In this document: positions 24,308-33,335 of the stretch, piece after piece
Position numbering within the stretch: the stretch's first letter is position 1
How the letters are laid out: each line of letters begins with the position of its first letter
Assembly (NCBI GenBank): GCA_903850885.1
Contig: CAINMU010000113.1
Location: forward strand, 1-42,257
DNA length: 42,257 nt
Source of the DNA: an uncultured Opitutia bacterium
GTDB lineage: Bacteria > Verrucomicrobiota > Verrucomicrobiia > Opitutales > UBA953
Direction of reading: 5' to 3'
The notes under the pieces: generated by a model
The model's database searches: none
Told to the model about the DNA's origin: nothing
What the model saw: the letters and a program-made list of their open reading frames with translations, nothing else
Translations under genes and position numbers: made by a program

Positions 24308-25306
24308 GTGCGCATCTTGGTTGTCAAATTTTCCGGACTCCGCGGCGCGTTGGCCGCGACAGCGGGTTTGCGTTCGATCCGCGAGCGCCACCCTGGTGCC
24401 ACATTCACCTTTGTTACGCTGCCTGACTCGGAGCCAGCGCTCGAGGGGTGCCCGCCCGTCGTCGAGGTTCTGGGGGTTAACCCAACGCAGGGCCTATTCT
24501 CCGTCATCGCCCACCTGCGTCGGCAGCGTTTCGACGTGGCCATCGCTTTGGGTGGGCATCCGCGGGCGTTACGGTTGGTAGCCTTAAGCGGCGCCCGTAA
24601 GCGCGTCTGTGCGGGGCATGCCTCATTCTTATTGCGCCCGTTTTACCACCGCGAAGTTTTTGGCACCGCCGTTGATCCCCATGAAGCGGCGCGCGATCAT
24701 GAAGTGATGGCACAGGCTTTAGGTTTTCAGGCCGAGCCGCCGGCGATGTGGTTTGCGCCGTCCCGCATGCAGGAGCACGGCCTTTTGGTCGAGGATCGGC
24801 GCTATGCGGTGATACATCCTGGATCATCGCGTCCGGAGCGGATTTTGGAAATTGATAAGTGGGCTTCCGTGGCTCGAGAGCTCGTTAGTAATTATGCGGT
24901 CGATCGCATCGTGATTTCAGCGGGGGTCGCGGGCGAAGAGCGCATCATGGCGGAAGCTTTGTGCGGCCTCATCGGTCCGGTCGCAATGTCTACGGCTGGT
25001 CGGCTCCGCTTTGCGCAAGTGGCCAAACTCATTCAAGGGGCCCGCCTGTTCTTAGGTGCAGACTCCTCCGTTTTGCAATTGGCGGCGGCCGTGGGCACTC
25101 CGGTGGTCGGAGTTTTTGGGCCCTCGGACTATGCCCGTGCCCGCCCCTGGGGGACTATCAACCGAGTCGTGCGCATCGACACGGCGCATTATGAGGGTGA
25201 AGCTCGGCAGGATTATCTTGCACGCATGGATCGCGCCCTCGCACGGATCACGCCAGCGCAAGTTTCGCGGGCGGCTGAAGAAGTCTTACGGATTACAGCG
25301 CTTTGA
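24308..25306 (+). CDS. Glycosyltransferase family 9 (heptosyltransferase-like)
   Basis: 332 residues from a GTG at 24308, one base past the stop of the ABC transporter gene. The start is set by the family N-terminus (VRILVVKFSGLRGALAATAGLRSIRERHPGA). The C-terminal nucleotide-sugar domain carries YAVIHPGSS, then AKLIQGARLFLGADSSVLQLAAAVGTPVVGVFGPSD, the diagnostic GT9 block. GT9 enzymes add ADP-heptose or related sugars to the lipopolysaccharide core. Translational coupling with an MsbA-like exporter fits that pathway. The particular sugar is not predictable. Confidence 0.88.
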   Translation: MRILVVKFSGLRGALAATAGLRSIRERHPGATFTFVTLPDSEPALEGCPPVVEVLGVNPTQGLFSVIAHLRRQRFDVAIALGGHPRALRLVALSGARKRVCAGHASFLLRPFYHREVFGTAVDPHEAARDHEVMAQALGFQAEPPAMWFAPSRMQEHGLLVEDRRYAVIHPGSSRPERILEIDKWASVARELVSNYAVDRIVISAGVAGEERIMAEALCGLIGPVAMSTAGRLRFAQVAKLIQGARLFLGADSSVLQLAAAVGTPVVGVFGPSDYARARPWGTINRVVRIDTAHYEGEARQDYLARMDRALARITPAQVSRAAEEVLRITAL

Positions 25307-25349
25307 TTCCTCCGCTTGACCTCTCGCCAGCCTCCCCGACAGTGAATCG

Positions 25350-26771
25350 GTGACTCCCGCCGAGAATCATTACGACGCTGTTATCATCGGCGCAGGCATG
25401 TCGGGTCTTGCCGCTGCCGTCCGGCTGGCGATGTACGATCGCCGCGTGTTGGTCCTGGAACGTCACAACGCCCCCGGAGGTTTAAATTCTTTCTATGCCA
25501 AGGGCGGCCGCAAATATGATGTCGGCCTGCATGCCCTTACTAATTGGGTGCCGGAGGGGGTGAAGGGCGCTCCGCTGGTCAAGCTGATGCGTCAATTGCG
25601 TATCCGGCGCGAAGAATTAGACTTATGCCCGCAATTCGGATCAAAGGTGACCATGGCTGGGAAAAACCTCCGGCTTAATAATCGCTACGATGATTTATTG
25701 GCCGATGTGGCGACCGAATTTCCGAAATCAGTCGATCGGTTCCGCGAGTTAGATGGATGGATTACGGGGCTTGATGAAGCGGCGCTACAGGCGCATGGCG
25801 GCTCGGCGCGGGCTTTGCTCGATGAACGCCTCGGCGACCCGTTGTTGCGCGACATGCTGCTCCTCCCTACCTGCTTCTATGGCAGTGCGCTCGAGGATGA
25901 CATCGAAGTATCGCAGTTCGCCGTGATGTGGCGTTCGCTATTCCGCGAGGGTTTTGCGCGGCCGTTTATTGGAGTCCGTCAAGTCGTGCGCCTTCTCTTG
26001 GACCGTTGTCGCGAGCACGGCGTCGAGCGTCGCATGAAGTGCGGCGTAAAATCGATGGAGATTAAGGCAGGTCGCGTCGCCGCCCTACAGTTGGATGACG
26101 GGACGGAAGTAACCGCCGAGGCGATTTACTCATCGGCCGGAGCCGTGGAGACACAGCGTCTGCGCTTGGACGTTTCCCCGCAAGTGGGCGCCTCGGAGAT
26201 TGGACGCCTGGGCTATACCGAAACCATCGCGACTTATGAGCCCGCCGCCTTCCAGAATTTTAAATGGCAGGATACGATTATTTTCTTCTGCGACGATGAG
26301 CGCTTCAGCTATCGTTCGCCAGCATCGCTTGTCGATCCGCGTTCCGGCGTAATCTGTATCCCGAATAATTATCATTACGGCGAGGGGCGGGCCCTGGACG
26401 AGGGCTGGCTACGCGTCACCGCTCTGGCCAATCACGACGCCTGGTGCGCCTTGCCCGAGGCCGATTATCTCGCGCGCAAGCAGGAGTGGTGCGGGCGATT
26501 GAATCGCGTTGCCCGGGCGCACTTGCCCTCGGTCGCGGAGGTCGCCCATGATGCCGCGTTGACTTCGACTGATGTCTTTACCCCGCGCACGGTCCGCAAG
26601 TTTACCGGGCATTTGAACGGGGCCATTTACGGCTCGCCGGTGAAACGCCGGGATGGCCGGACGGATCTGACGAACCTCTTTCTGATTGGCACGGACCAAG
26701 GATTCCTCGGCGTCACGGGGGCAATGCTGTCTGGTATTTCGATGGCGAACCTGCATGGTTTAAAGGCGTAG
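25350..26771 (+). CDS. FAD-dependent oxidoreductase, phytoene desaturase/carotenoid isomerase-like
   Basis: 473 residues, GTG start. The FAD/NAD-binding motif AVIIGAGMSGLAAAVRLAMYDRRVLVLERH lies at residues 10-39 with GxGxxG at Gly14-Gly19, followed by NAPGGLNSFY and, at the C-terminus, NLFLIGTDQGFLGVTGAMLSG, the closing FAD block of the amine-oxidase/phytoene-desaturase superfamily. Members desaturate, isomerise or reduce polyenes and isoprenoids. There are no carotenoid partner genes here, so the substrate is open. It lies 43 bases after the GT9 gene and 9 before an MFS gene, in the same direction. Confidence 0.8.
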   Translation: MTPAENHYDAVIIGAGMSGLAAAVRLAMYDRRVLVLERHNAPGGLNSFYAKGGRKYDVGLHALTNWVPEGVKGAPLVKLMRQLRIRREELDLCPQFGSKVTMAGKNLRLNNRYDDLLADVATEFPKSVDRFRELDGWITGLDEAALQAHGGSARALLDERLGDPLLRDMLLLPTCFYGSALEDDIEVSQFAVMWRSLFREGFARPFIGVRQVVRLLLDRCREHGVERRMKCGVKSMEIKAGRVAALQLDDGTEVTAEAIYSSAGAVETQRLRLDVSPQVGASEIGRLGYTETIATYEPAAFQNFKWQDTIIFFCDDERFSYRSPASLVDPRSGVICIPNNYHYGEGRALDEGWLRVTALANHDAWCALPEADYLARKQEWCGRLNRVARAHLPSVAEVAHDAALTSTDVFTPRTVRKFTGHLNGAIYGSPVKRRDGRTDLTNLFLIGTDQGFLGVTGAMLSGISMANLHGLKA

Positions 26772-26780
26772 CCTCTCCCC

Positions 26781-28121
26781 ATGCGCGAATCCCCTATTAC
26801 CGCCGTCAATGAGCGTCCGCTCTGGCGGGACCTTGTCCAGCCGGCGGTCATCGTCGGAGCCTTGGGGTATTTTGTAGATATTTACGACCTGACGTTGTTC
26901 ATGACGATTCGGAAGGACAGCCTTACCAGCCTCGGTCTGGGGCATCTGATTAGCGGAGCTGCTTGGTATCAGGATCTGCTTTCTTGGCAGATGATGGGTA
27001 TGCTTATCGGGGGGATTCTTTTTGGTATCCTTGGGGACCGGATGGGACGGCTCACTACGCTGTTCGGTTCTATCCTGCTTTATTCCATCGCGAATATCGC
27101 CAACGGCATGGTGCATAGCTTTGAGGCTTACGCGACTTGGCGCTTCATCGCTGGTCTTGGTTTGGCGGGTGAGCTGGGTGGATGTATTGCGCTCGTCTCT
27201 GAAACGCTTTCGAAAGAACGTCGCGGCTATGGTACCGCCTTGGTCGCTACGGTTGGCGTCTTTGGCGCCGTGGTTGCTGGCTTTATGGCGGATCATGTCG
27301 GCGATATCGGCCGGGTGGTTGGAGGTCTTTTCGGTACGACGGTCGAGGGCTGGCGCATGAGTTATTTCATCGGCGGTGGTCTCGGCTTGATGCTGCTGGC
27401 TTTGCGGGTGGGGGTGCGAGAGTCCGGCATGTATCATCAGGCAAAAGAGCATGCGGAAGTCGGCTCCGTGGCCCGCGGAAATTTCTTCGCCCTATTCTCC
27501 AGCCGCGAACGCTTCGGGCGCTATCTGCGTTGTATTCTGATCGGTCTACCCACTTGGTTTATGATCGGGATCCTCGTACAGCGGGCCTCTACCGTCTTCG
27601 CTCCGGCCGCTGGGATCCAGGGCGAGGCGATCAAGGATAACTGGTCCGTCGCCGCTTTTTATCTCGGGCTTACTTTCGGCGACCTTGCCAGTGGCATCGC
27701 GAGTCAGCTGCTTCGTTCCCGCAAGAAGGTCGTACTCGCCTTTCTGTTATTCAGTCTCGGATGCGTCGGCGTGTATCTCTTCGGGGCAACGGGCTGGACT
27801 TCCACCGCTTACTACCGGCTTATTTTCCTAATGGGCTTCGGTATGGGCTATTGGGCGCTCTTCGTGACGATTGCGGCCGAGCAGTTTGGCACGAACCTGC
27901 GGGCCACCGTTGCGACCACGGTGCCTAATTTTGCTCGTGGTTCGTTGGTGCCGTTGACCTTCCTTTTCACGTTTTTGGCGATGCCCTTGAATCAGGCGCG
28001 GGTCGTGCCTTCGGTGGCAGGGGCAATCCTTGGCCTGATTTGCTTCGGCGCTGCTTTCATCGCCCTATGGACGATGGAAGAGACCTTTGGCAAGGACCTG
28101 GATTATCAGGAAAAAGAGTAA
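26781..28121 (+). CDS. MFS transporter (sugar/metabolite-proton symporter type)
   Basis: 446 residues with about twelve membrane helices. N-half features are GALGYFVDIYDLTLF with the acidic pair in helix 1, and LFGILGDRMGRLTTLFGS, the loop 2-3 G-D-R-x-G-R motif of major facilitators; RFIAGLGLAGELGGCIALVSE marks helix 4-5. This pattern fits the metabolite/H+ symporter and sugar-porter groups (similar to MHS proteins). Substrate unknown. It sits 9 bases after the FAD oxidoreductase, so the two may share a transcript. Its stop is 2 bases from the stop of the convergent FGE gene. Confidence 0.85.
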   Translation: MRESPITAVNERPLWRDLVQPAVIVGALGYFVDIYDLTLFMTIRKDSLTSLGLGHLISGAAWYQDLLSWQMMGMLIGGILFGILGDRMGRLTTLFGSILLYSIANIANGMVHSFEAYATWRFIAGLGLAGELGGCIALVSETLSKERRGYGTALVATVGVFGAVVAGFMADHVGDIGRVVGGLFGTTVEGWRMSYFIGGGLGLMLLALRVGVRESGMYHQAKEHAEVGSVARGNFFALFSSRERFGRYLRCILIGLPTWFMIGILVQRASTVFAPAAGIQGEAIKDNWSVAAFYLGLTFGDLASGIASQLLRSRKKVVLAFLLFSLGCVGVYLFGATGWTSTAYYRLIFLMGFGMGYWALFVTIAAEQFGTNLRATVATTVPNFARGSLVPLTFLFTFLAMPLNQARVVPSVAGAILGLICFGAAFIALWTMEETFGKDLDYQEKE

Positions 28122-28123
28122 GC

Positions 28124-29191
28124 CTACTTGCTGGCTGGACCGGCTTTATCCGAGACGCAGCGGAAGCCGACATGGTTCGTCGAGGTCAAGGTGTCGAGAC
28201 CTTGACGGGCAGTGGCACGGTAACGGAAGCAATAAGCCTCGTCGCAGAGCCATGAGCCGCCGCGGATGACGTGCTGGCCGTAGCCGGTGTTTTCCGGGTC
28301 ATGGCCGATGGCGGGCCCGACGGGATTTTCTTTGGCGGATTTGGCATACCAGTCGATGCCGTACCAATCTTCGCACATCTCCCAGACGTTGCCGGCCATA
28401 TCGTAGAGCCCGTACCCATTGGGCGGGTAGGATTTTACGGGCGCGGCATAATTAAATCCATCCGAAGCCAGGTCGGTGGCGGGGAATTTTCCCTGCCAGT
28501 GGTTGCACATGTATTTGCCGTTGGGACGTTCTTCGTCGCCCCAAGTATAGTTTTTATCTATTAAGCCGCCGCGAGCGGCGTGTTCCCATTCAGCTTCGGT
28601 GGGGAGGCGTTTGCCTGCCCACTTGGCAAAGGCTTGGGCGTCTTTATAGGTGAGGCAAAGGACCGGGTGGTTCATGCGATCCTTGATCGAGGAGTCGGGC
28701 CCTTCCGGTTGGCGCCACGTTGCCGCGACGGTAAATTTCCACCAAGGCAAGTCGCCGACGCCACACTGAAAGGGGTTCACGCCAGCAGTGTGTTTGAACA
28801 GGAGTGATCCGCCTTTGAGGTATTCGGGTGAGGGAACGTCAGGAAAATCGCGCGGGTCGAGGTTCTTTTCGGCGTCCGTGAGATAGCCGGTGGCATCAGC
28901 GAAGACTTTAAACTGGGCATTGGTCACTTCGGTGACGTCCATCCAAAGCCCTTTTACTTGGACGGCGTGCCCGGGTTTTTCTTCATTATGTTTTTCATCC
29001 GCCTTATCGCTGCCCATGGTGAACTCTCCGGCTGGGATCCAGGCCATCTCGCAGACTTCGGACGGGTTGATGATGGCCGGCTTGTTCTTCCAGAAAGAGA
29101 CGGCAAAGGGGGCGACGATGAGGATCGCGGCAATCGCAATGATGAGCCGGCGGGCTTTGGTCGCTTGGGGGGTGGGGGCAGTAGGGTCCAT
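28124..29191 (-). CDS. Formylglycine-generating enzyme (sulfatase-modifying factor), membrane-anchored
   Basis: 355 residues. An N-terminal hydrophobic segment (residues 15-33) is a signal anchor, so the catalytic domain faces the periplasm. The FGE-sulfatase domain begins at MAWIPAGEFTMGSD and includes LPTEAEWEHAARGG, YGLYDMAGNVWEMCEDWY and GGSWLCDEAYCFRYRATAR. Cys316 and Cys321, four residues apart, match the copper-binding catalytic pair of true FGE (Cys336 and Cys341 in the human enzyme), which most FGE-like proteins lack. FGE oxidises a sulfatase Cys to formylglycine. No sulfatase gene is in the window. It is divergent from pyrE. Confidence 0.9.
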   Translation of the reverse strand: MDPTAPTPQATKARRLIIAIAAILIVAPFAVSFWKNKPAIINPSEVCEMAWIPAGEFTMGSDKADEKHNEEKPGHAVQVKGLWMDVTEVTNAQFKVFADATGYLTDAEKNLDPRDFPDVPSPEYLKGGSLLFKHTAGVNPFQCGVGDLPWWKFTVAATWRQPEGPDSSIKDRMNHPVLCLTYKDAQAFAKWAGKRLPTEAEWEHAARGGLIDKNYTWGDEERPNGKYMCNHWQGKFPATDLASDGFNYAAPVKSYPPNGYGLYDMAGNVWEMCEDWYGIDWYAKSAKENPVGPAIGHDPENTGYGQHVIRGGSWLCDEAYCFRYRATARQGLDTLTSTNHVGFRCVSDKAGPASK

Positions 29192-29315
29192 GAAAGTTAA
29201 GGGGAGGGCTCATGGTAGCAGGGGGGCGTGCGTGGTCGAACCTTTGTTGGGGGGCTTGGTCTATGCTATCGTCTCGCCCTTGGCCGATTTTGTCTTTTAA
29301 ACCTAAGTTTCATCT

Positions 29316-29885
29316 ATGAGTTCGACCCAAGCAGAGGCCCTCCAGATTTTTCGGGATTCCAAGGCTTTGTTGCAGGGGCACTTCCTTTTGCGATCTGGGC
29401 TGCACAGCGGGCATTTTTTCCAATGCGCTCAGGTGTGCCAATATATGGACAAGGTCACGCGTCTCATCGAGTTACTGAAGCCAAAACTGATGGCATACCC
29501 TTGTGATACTGTGCTGGCTCCAGCCATTGGCGGCTTGGTGGTCGGGCAGGAAGTTGCCCGCCAATTAGGCGTGAGGTTTGTTTTTGCGGAAAAAGACAAT
29601 GACCGTCTCGTCTTGCGGCGGAATTTTACCTTCCGCCCGGGCGAACGAGTCTTGATCGCAGAGGACGTCGTGACCCGCGGGGGCCGCGTGCAGGAATGCC
29701 TTGATATCTTGAAGGCCCACGGGGCCGAGGCGGTAGCAGTGGCGACCCTGGTCGATCGATCTGGCGGGCAGGCAAAATTTACGACCCCCTTCGTTTCGCT
29801 GTTGGAACTGACCTTTCCGACCTATGCGGCCGATAGTCTGCCGCCAGAGTTGGCTAAGTTACCGGTAACCAAGCCCGGCTCCTAA
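29316..29885 (+). CDS. pyrE: Orotate phosphoribosyltransferase
   Basis: 189 residues. It joins orotate to PRPP to give orotidine 5'-phosphate in pyrimidine synthesis. The PRPP-binding loop VLIAEDVVTRGGR lies at residues 112-124, with the two acidic residues Glu116 and Asp117; the N-terminal SGLHSGHFFQCAQV and LAPAIGGLVVGQEVA blocks fit the short PyrE type, which takes orotate. It stands apart from other pyr genes. A TTGTTG-N17-TATCGT pair at 29244-29272 might be its promoter, but the match is weak. The ATG has no Shine-Dalgarno motif. Confidence 0.93.
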   Translation: MSSTQAEALQIFRDSKALLQGHFLLRSGLHSGHFFQCAQVCQYMDKVTRLIELLKPKLMAYPCDTVLAPAIGGLVVGQEVARQLGVRFVFAEKDNDRLVLRRNFTFRPGERVLIAEDVVTRGGRVQECLDILKAHGAEAVAVATLVDRSGGQAKFTTPFVSLLELTFPTYAADSLPPELAKLPVTKPGS

Positions 29886-29904
29886 GCTTCGCCTGTGAGG
29901 CTTA
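29883..29904 (+). terminator. Weak hairpin at the pyrE stop
   Basis: A 9-bp stem with two G-T pairs (taagcttcg/tgaggctta) starts at the pyrE stop codon, loop cctg. Only a distant short T-run follows, so termination is doubtful. Confidence 0.3.
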
Positions 29905-30007
29905 ATTGAGAGCCTTTTGATGGTATAATCGCCATTAAGTAGGGGTTAGGTCGCCTTGTGCCTTGCGCCTTGTCGGCGGCTTCCTTACGCCAGCGTTCTC
30001 TTTTTCT

Positions 30008-31765
30008 ATGGATCGCAAAAACTTCCTTCTCGGTATGGCGTGCATGGTCGGCGCCTTCGCTCTTTTCTTCTTTACGAAGCCAGCTCCCGCGCCAGTCGGT
30101 AAGGCCCCCGTGGCCGCGGTTAGCCCGGGTGCGCCTGCAGTGGCGGTGGCTAAGACGGTCCCAGCCCTGGCCGCTTCCGGTATCACGGGGCAGGCCGTGG
30201 AAGCCGCTACCGCCCAGCGTTTTGTCCGAGAGAATGGCGCGATCCGTGTGACTTTTACGAGCCGCGGGGGTGCGGTGGAGAAAGTAGAGTTGATTCATGA
30301 ATACGCTGATGTCGAAAAACATGACCGGGTTTTCTTTAATCAGGGGAATAGTGAATCTGCTCTCACGTTGGCGGTCCAGAATCCGATCACGAAGTCGATT
30401 GATGTCCTGCACTCCGAGTTCAAGGTCCAGACGCCAGAAGTGGCGAATGCGATCACCTTGGTCGGCACTTTGGCTGACGGCTCAAAGGTCATCCGGAGCT
30501 ACTCTTTTGCCGCCAAGGAAGTTGAAAACGCCGAGCCTTACTCTTTACGCTTTTCGACTAAGGTCATCCCGGCGACGGCAGGCGTTCCGGCGCCCCGAGT
30601 TTGGGTCTCGACGGGCTGTTGGCGTCCGACCGTCGGTGATTCGGCCAATCAATTCCTGTCCGTACTCGCTTCCGACGGCGATGAGCTCACTCGCGTAGGA
30701 CTTGATGTCTTTACGGATTCAAACGGCCTCTTCGGCTTAGGTGCACACAAAGCTCAGGTTGAACACCCTGTCGCCTCGGCGGCCAAGCCCCTCGCTTGGG
30801 TGGCCTCCGGCAACCAGTTTTTCGCTTCGATTGTCCGGGCTGATCCAGCGGTACGCGGAGTGCGGACGGATGTCCTGGTCCGTCCCGTCGAATTTGATGG
30901 CGGCAAGCGGGGCGTACAGGCCTTTGCGTCCTGGGAGTCGCCGCTGGGGGCTGATTTATCTTCTTATGTCGAAGGGGATTTCTTCGTCGGCCCAAAGGAG
31001 TATGCCCGACTGGCGGCATTGCCTGACAGTCAGGTTTCCGTCCTGCAATTCTCCAAGCTGCTGGGGTTTATTTCTTTCGGCGCGATCTGTAAATTACTTT
31101 TAGCCTGTTTGGGTGGCGTGCATTGGTTGCTGGCTTGGAGTGGTAACTGGGCTTGGGGTTGGGCCGTCGTCGTGCTGACGATTTTGATCAAAGTGATCAC
31201 CTGGCCGCTGACCGCTACGCAGCAGAAGGCGGCGAAGAAGATGCAAAAGTTTGCCAAGCCGATGCAGGATATCCGCGAGAAGCATAAGGATAATCCCGAG
31301 AAGATGCAGAAGGAGCTTATGAAGCTTTACCAAGAGAACAAAATCAACCCGTTCGCAGGTTGTCTGCCGATTCTCATCCAGATGCCGATTTTCTTCGGCC
31401 TCTATACGGCTTTCCAGACTACCGTAGAATTGCGGCTGCACTCGTTTCTTTGGGTTTCCGACCTTTCGGCGCCCGACACCTTGTTCCATATCGCTAATAT
31501 CCCCGTGAACATCTTGCCGATTCTCATGGGTCTGACCATGTGGCAGTCGATGCGGATGACGCCCAATCCGTCGGCGGATAGCTCCCAGAAGACGATTTTC
31601 CTGATGATGACGCTGCTTTTCCCCGTCATCTGTTACACCATGCCGGCTGCTTTGACCCTTTATATGACGGTGCAGAACCTGTTGACGATGCTGCAGGCTT
31701 GGCTTACAAAAGATGAGGCCGTCGAAGTGATTCTCCCTCCTTCGGGCAAGAAAGCTAAAGGCTGA
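30008..31765 (+). CDS. yidC: Membrane protein insertase YidC
   Basis: 585 residues from the ATG at 30008, which gives the standard YidC start (MDRKNFLLGMACMVGAFALFFF, first membrane helix). Residues 60-345 are the periplasmic beta-sandwich domain of Gram-negative YidC. The conserved five-helix core follows, with TWPLTATQQKAAKKMQKFAKPMQDI, the cytosolic coiled loop KHKDNPEKMQKELMKLYQENKINPFAGCLPILIQMPIFFGLY, and the last helices (VICYTMPAALTLYMTVQNLL). It inserts inner-membrane proteins, alone or with SecYEG. It is not beside rpmH/rnpA as in many genomes; yebC follows 20 bases downstream. Confidence 0.95.
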   Translation: MDRKNFLLGMACMVGAFALFFFTKPAPAPVGKAPVAAVSPGAPAVAVAKTVPALAASGITGQAVEAATAQRFVRENGAIRVTFTSRGGAVEKVELIHEYADVEKHDRVFFNQGNSESALTLAVQNPITKSIDVLHSEFKVQTPEVANAITLVGTLADGSKVIRSYSFAAKEVENAEPYSLRFSTKVIPATAGVPAPRVWVSTGCWRPTVGDSANQFLSVLASDGDELTRVGLDVFTDSNGLFGLGAHKAQVEHPVASAAKPLAWVASGNQFFASIVRADPAVRGVRTDVLVRPVEFDGGKRGVQAFASWESPLGADLSSYVEGDFFVGPKEYARLAALPDSQVSVLQFSKLLGFISFGAICKLLLACLGGVHWLLAWSGNWAWGWAVVVLTILIKVITWPLTATQQKAAKKMQKFAKPMQDIREKHKDNPEKMQKELMKLYQENKINPFAGCLPILIQMPIFFGLYTAFQTTVELRLHSFLWVSDLSAPDTLFHIANIPVNILPILMGLTMWQSMRMTPNPSADSSQKTIFLMMTLLFPVICYTMPAALTLYMTVQNLLTMLQAWLTKDEAVEVILPPSGKKAKG

Positions 31766-31785
31766 TTTTCCACCCCCAACTCCTC

Positions 31786-32526
31786 ATGTCTGGTCATAGT
31801 AAATGGCACACGACGAAGCGGCACAAAGCCGTGATCGACGCTAAACGCGGAAAGATCTTTTCCAATTTAGCGAAGGAGATCACCTTGGCGGCCCGGGCCG
31901 GCGGCGGAAACCCTGAGACGAATAGCCGCTTGCGCACCCAGGTTGATAAGGCCCGCGGCGCCAATATGCCCGCCGACAACATCAAGCGTGCCATCCAGAA
32001 GGGTACGGGCGAAATCCCTGGCGTCGTCTACGAAGAAATCACCTACGAGGGCTACGGTCCAGCCGGCGTCGGGCTGATTGTCGAAGTCACGACGGATAAC
32101 AAGAACCGTGCGGCGGCGGAGATCCGCCAAGCTTTCGGCGATAATGGCGGTAACATGGCGCAGACGGGGGCCGTTTCGCACAGTTTCCAGCGCAAGGGAC
32201 AATTTCTGATTGGGTCATCCCAGATGGGTGAAGATGCCCTCATGGAGCTTGTACTCGAAGTCGGTGCCGATGACGTGGTCAATCACGGCGATCACTTTGA
32301 AGTCCTCTGCGCGGTCGCCTCTTATGATGTCGTCGCGAAAGCCTTGCAGGGCAAATCCGTCAAGCCGGAGTCGAGCGAGATCGCTTATATCACGAGCTTA
32401 CCTATGCCCGTGACGGACGCTGCGGTGGCGAAGCAAGTCTTCGAGCTTATTGATGCGTTAGAGGCCCTGGATGACGTGAAGGCCGTGCACGGTAATCACG
32501 AGATTGACGAAAAGTTGATCGGGTAA
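31786..32526 (+). CDS. yebC: YebC/PmpR family protein
   Basis: 246 residues, standard length. The family start MSGHSKWHTTKRHKAVIDAKRGKIFSNLAKEI is intact, with RGANMPADNIKRAIQKG and YEEITYEGYGPAGVGLIVE after it. Members are described as DNA-binding regulators, and some YebC proteins have been shown to help ribosomes through proline stretches. Which applies here cannot be told. It probably shares the yidC transcript (20-base gap). No Shine-Dalgarno motif: the upstream bases are ccacccccaactcctc. Confidence 0.95.
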   Translation: MSGHSKWHTTKRHKAVIDAKRGKIFSNLAKEITLAARAGGGNPETNSRLRTQVDKARGANMPADNIKRAIQKGTGEIPGVVYEEITYEGYGPAGVGLIVEVTTDNKNRAAAEIRQAFGDNGGNMAQTGAVSHSFQRKGQFLIGSSQMGEDALMELVLEVGADDVVNHGDHFEVLCAVASYDVVAKALQGKSVKPESSEIAYITSLPMPVTDAAVAKQVFELIDALEALDDVKAVHGNHEIDEKLIG

Positions 32527-32530
32527 AATT

Positions 32531-32701
32531 TTGACGGATTTACGGGAGGGCGATTCGAATGAATTTGATACGATAACTTCGCACCTGTTGATTCATGAAG
32601 TTCCGCGGTATCTGGTGCTGGTCGGCGCTAAGCCGGAACATCAGCGATTAATGGCTAAGTTTGGTCTACCGATCATTTCATTAGATCAACTGCTTGCGTG
32701 A
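32531..32701 (+). CDS. Small protein, 56 residues, unknown
   Basis: A TTG-started frame begins 4 bases after the yebC stop and ends at TGA 32699-32701. The first part is acidic (DLREGDSNEFD). The second half, RYLVLVGAKPEHQRLMAKFG then LPIISLDQLLA, resembles by eye the C-terminal end of BRCT domains, where a conserved G-x-K is followed by K-A-x-x-L-G-I-P-I-I-x-x-x-x-L. A full BRCT domain is about 80-90 residues, so this could be a small free-standing protein or the remnant of a larger gene. The position directly after yebC suggests co-expression. A chance frame cannot be ruled out. Confidence 0.4.
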   Translation: MTDLREGDSNEFDTITSHLLIHEVPRYLVLVGAKPEHQRLMAKFGLPIISLDQLLA

Positions 32702-32791
32702 CGACAGGAGCTCGCCGAGAAGCGGCTTCCCCAAGGTTTATTTCGTAATATCCTTCTCAGGGGCGGGACATGACTGTAAGGTAGCAGGGAA

Positions 32792-33286
32792 GTGGCCGTA
32801 CCTTATCGTAAATCTAGCCGAGATGCTTCTGGGGTTCGCACCGCGGCTCGGGCGGTGATTTTGCATGAGGACAAAATCCTTGCCGTTCGAATCCGGACGG
32901 AGGAGGGGGAATTTCTGGTGCTTCCCGGGGGCGGCCAAAATCATGGCGAGACCCTTACCGATACCGTGCGGCGCGAGGTGCTGGAAGAATTGGGCTTAAA
33001 GGTGACCCCACTGGCCTTGCTCTACGTCCGGGAATACGTCGGCAAAAATCATGGGATGTACCGAATCCACGGGCATTTCCACCAAGTCGAGGCGGTCTTT
33101 CATTGTAAGTGCGAGGATTTTTCGCCGATCGGAGCTGGGCAGGAACGCGATCGGCGTCAGGTCGGCTTCGAATGGCTGCCCTTGGCCAATCTGGCCGATT
33201 ATCCCCTATCGCCGAAGGGCTTAGGGGGCGTGATTGCTAAGGCCTTAAAGGACGGTGCCGCGACGTATCTGGGCGATATTCATTGA
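32792..33286 (+). CDS. Nudix hydrolase
   Basis: 164 residues, GTG start with AGGGA just upstream. The Nudix box fits the pattern GX5EX7REUXEEXGU at residues 47-69 (GGQNHGE...RREVLEELGL), with the metal-binding Glu62, Glu65 and Glu66. The flanks (AARAVILHEDKILAVRI and GFEWLPLANLADYPLSP) are typical of the fold. Nudix enzymes cleave nucleoside diphosphates linked to another group; the substrate is not predictable. It lies upstream of tRNA-Val. Confidence 0.92.
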   Translation: MAVPYRKSSRDASGVRTAARAVILHEDKILAVRIRTEEGEFLVLPGGGQNHGETLTDTVRREVLEELGLKVTPLALLYVREYVGKNHGMYRIHGHFHQVEAVFHCKCEDFSPIGAGQERDRRQVGFEWLPLANLADYPLSPKGLGGVIAKALKDGAATYLGDIH

Positions 33287-33335
33287 AGGCTTGCCAGCGG
33301 GCAGCTGCCTCACTTTGTTCACCTTCCGCCTTTTT

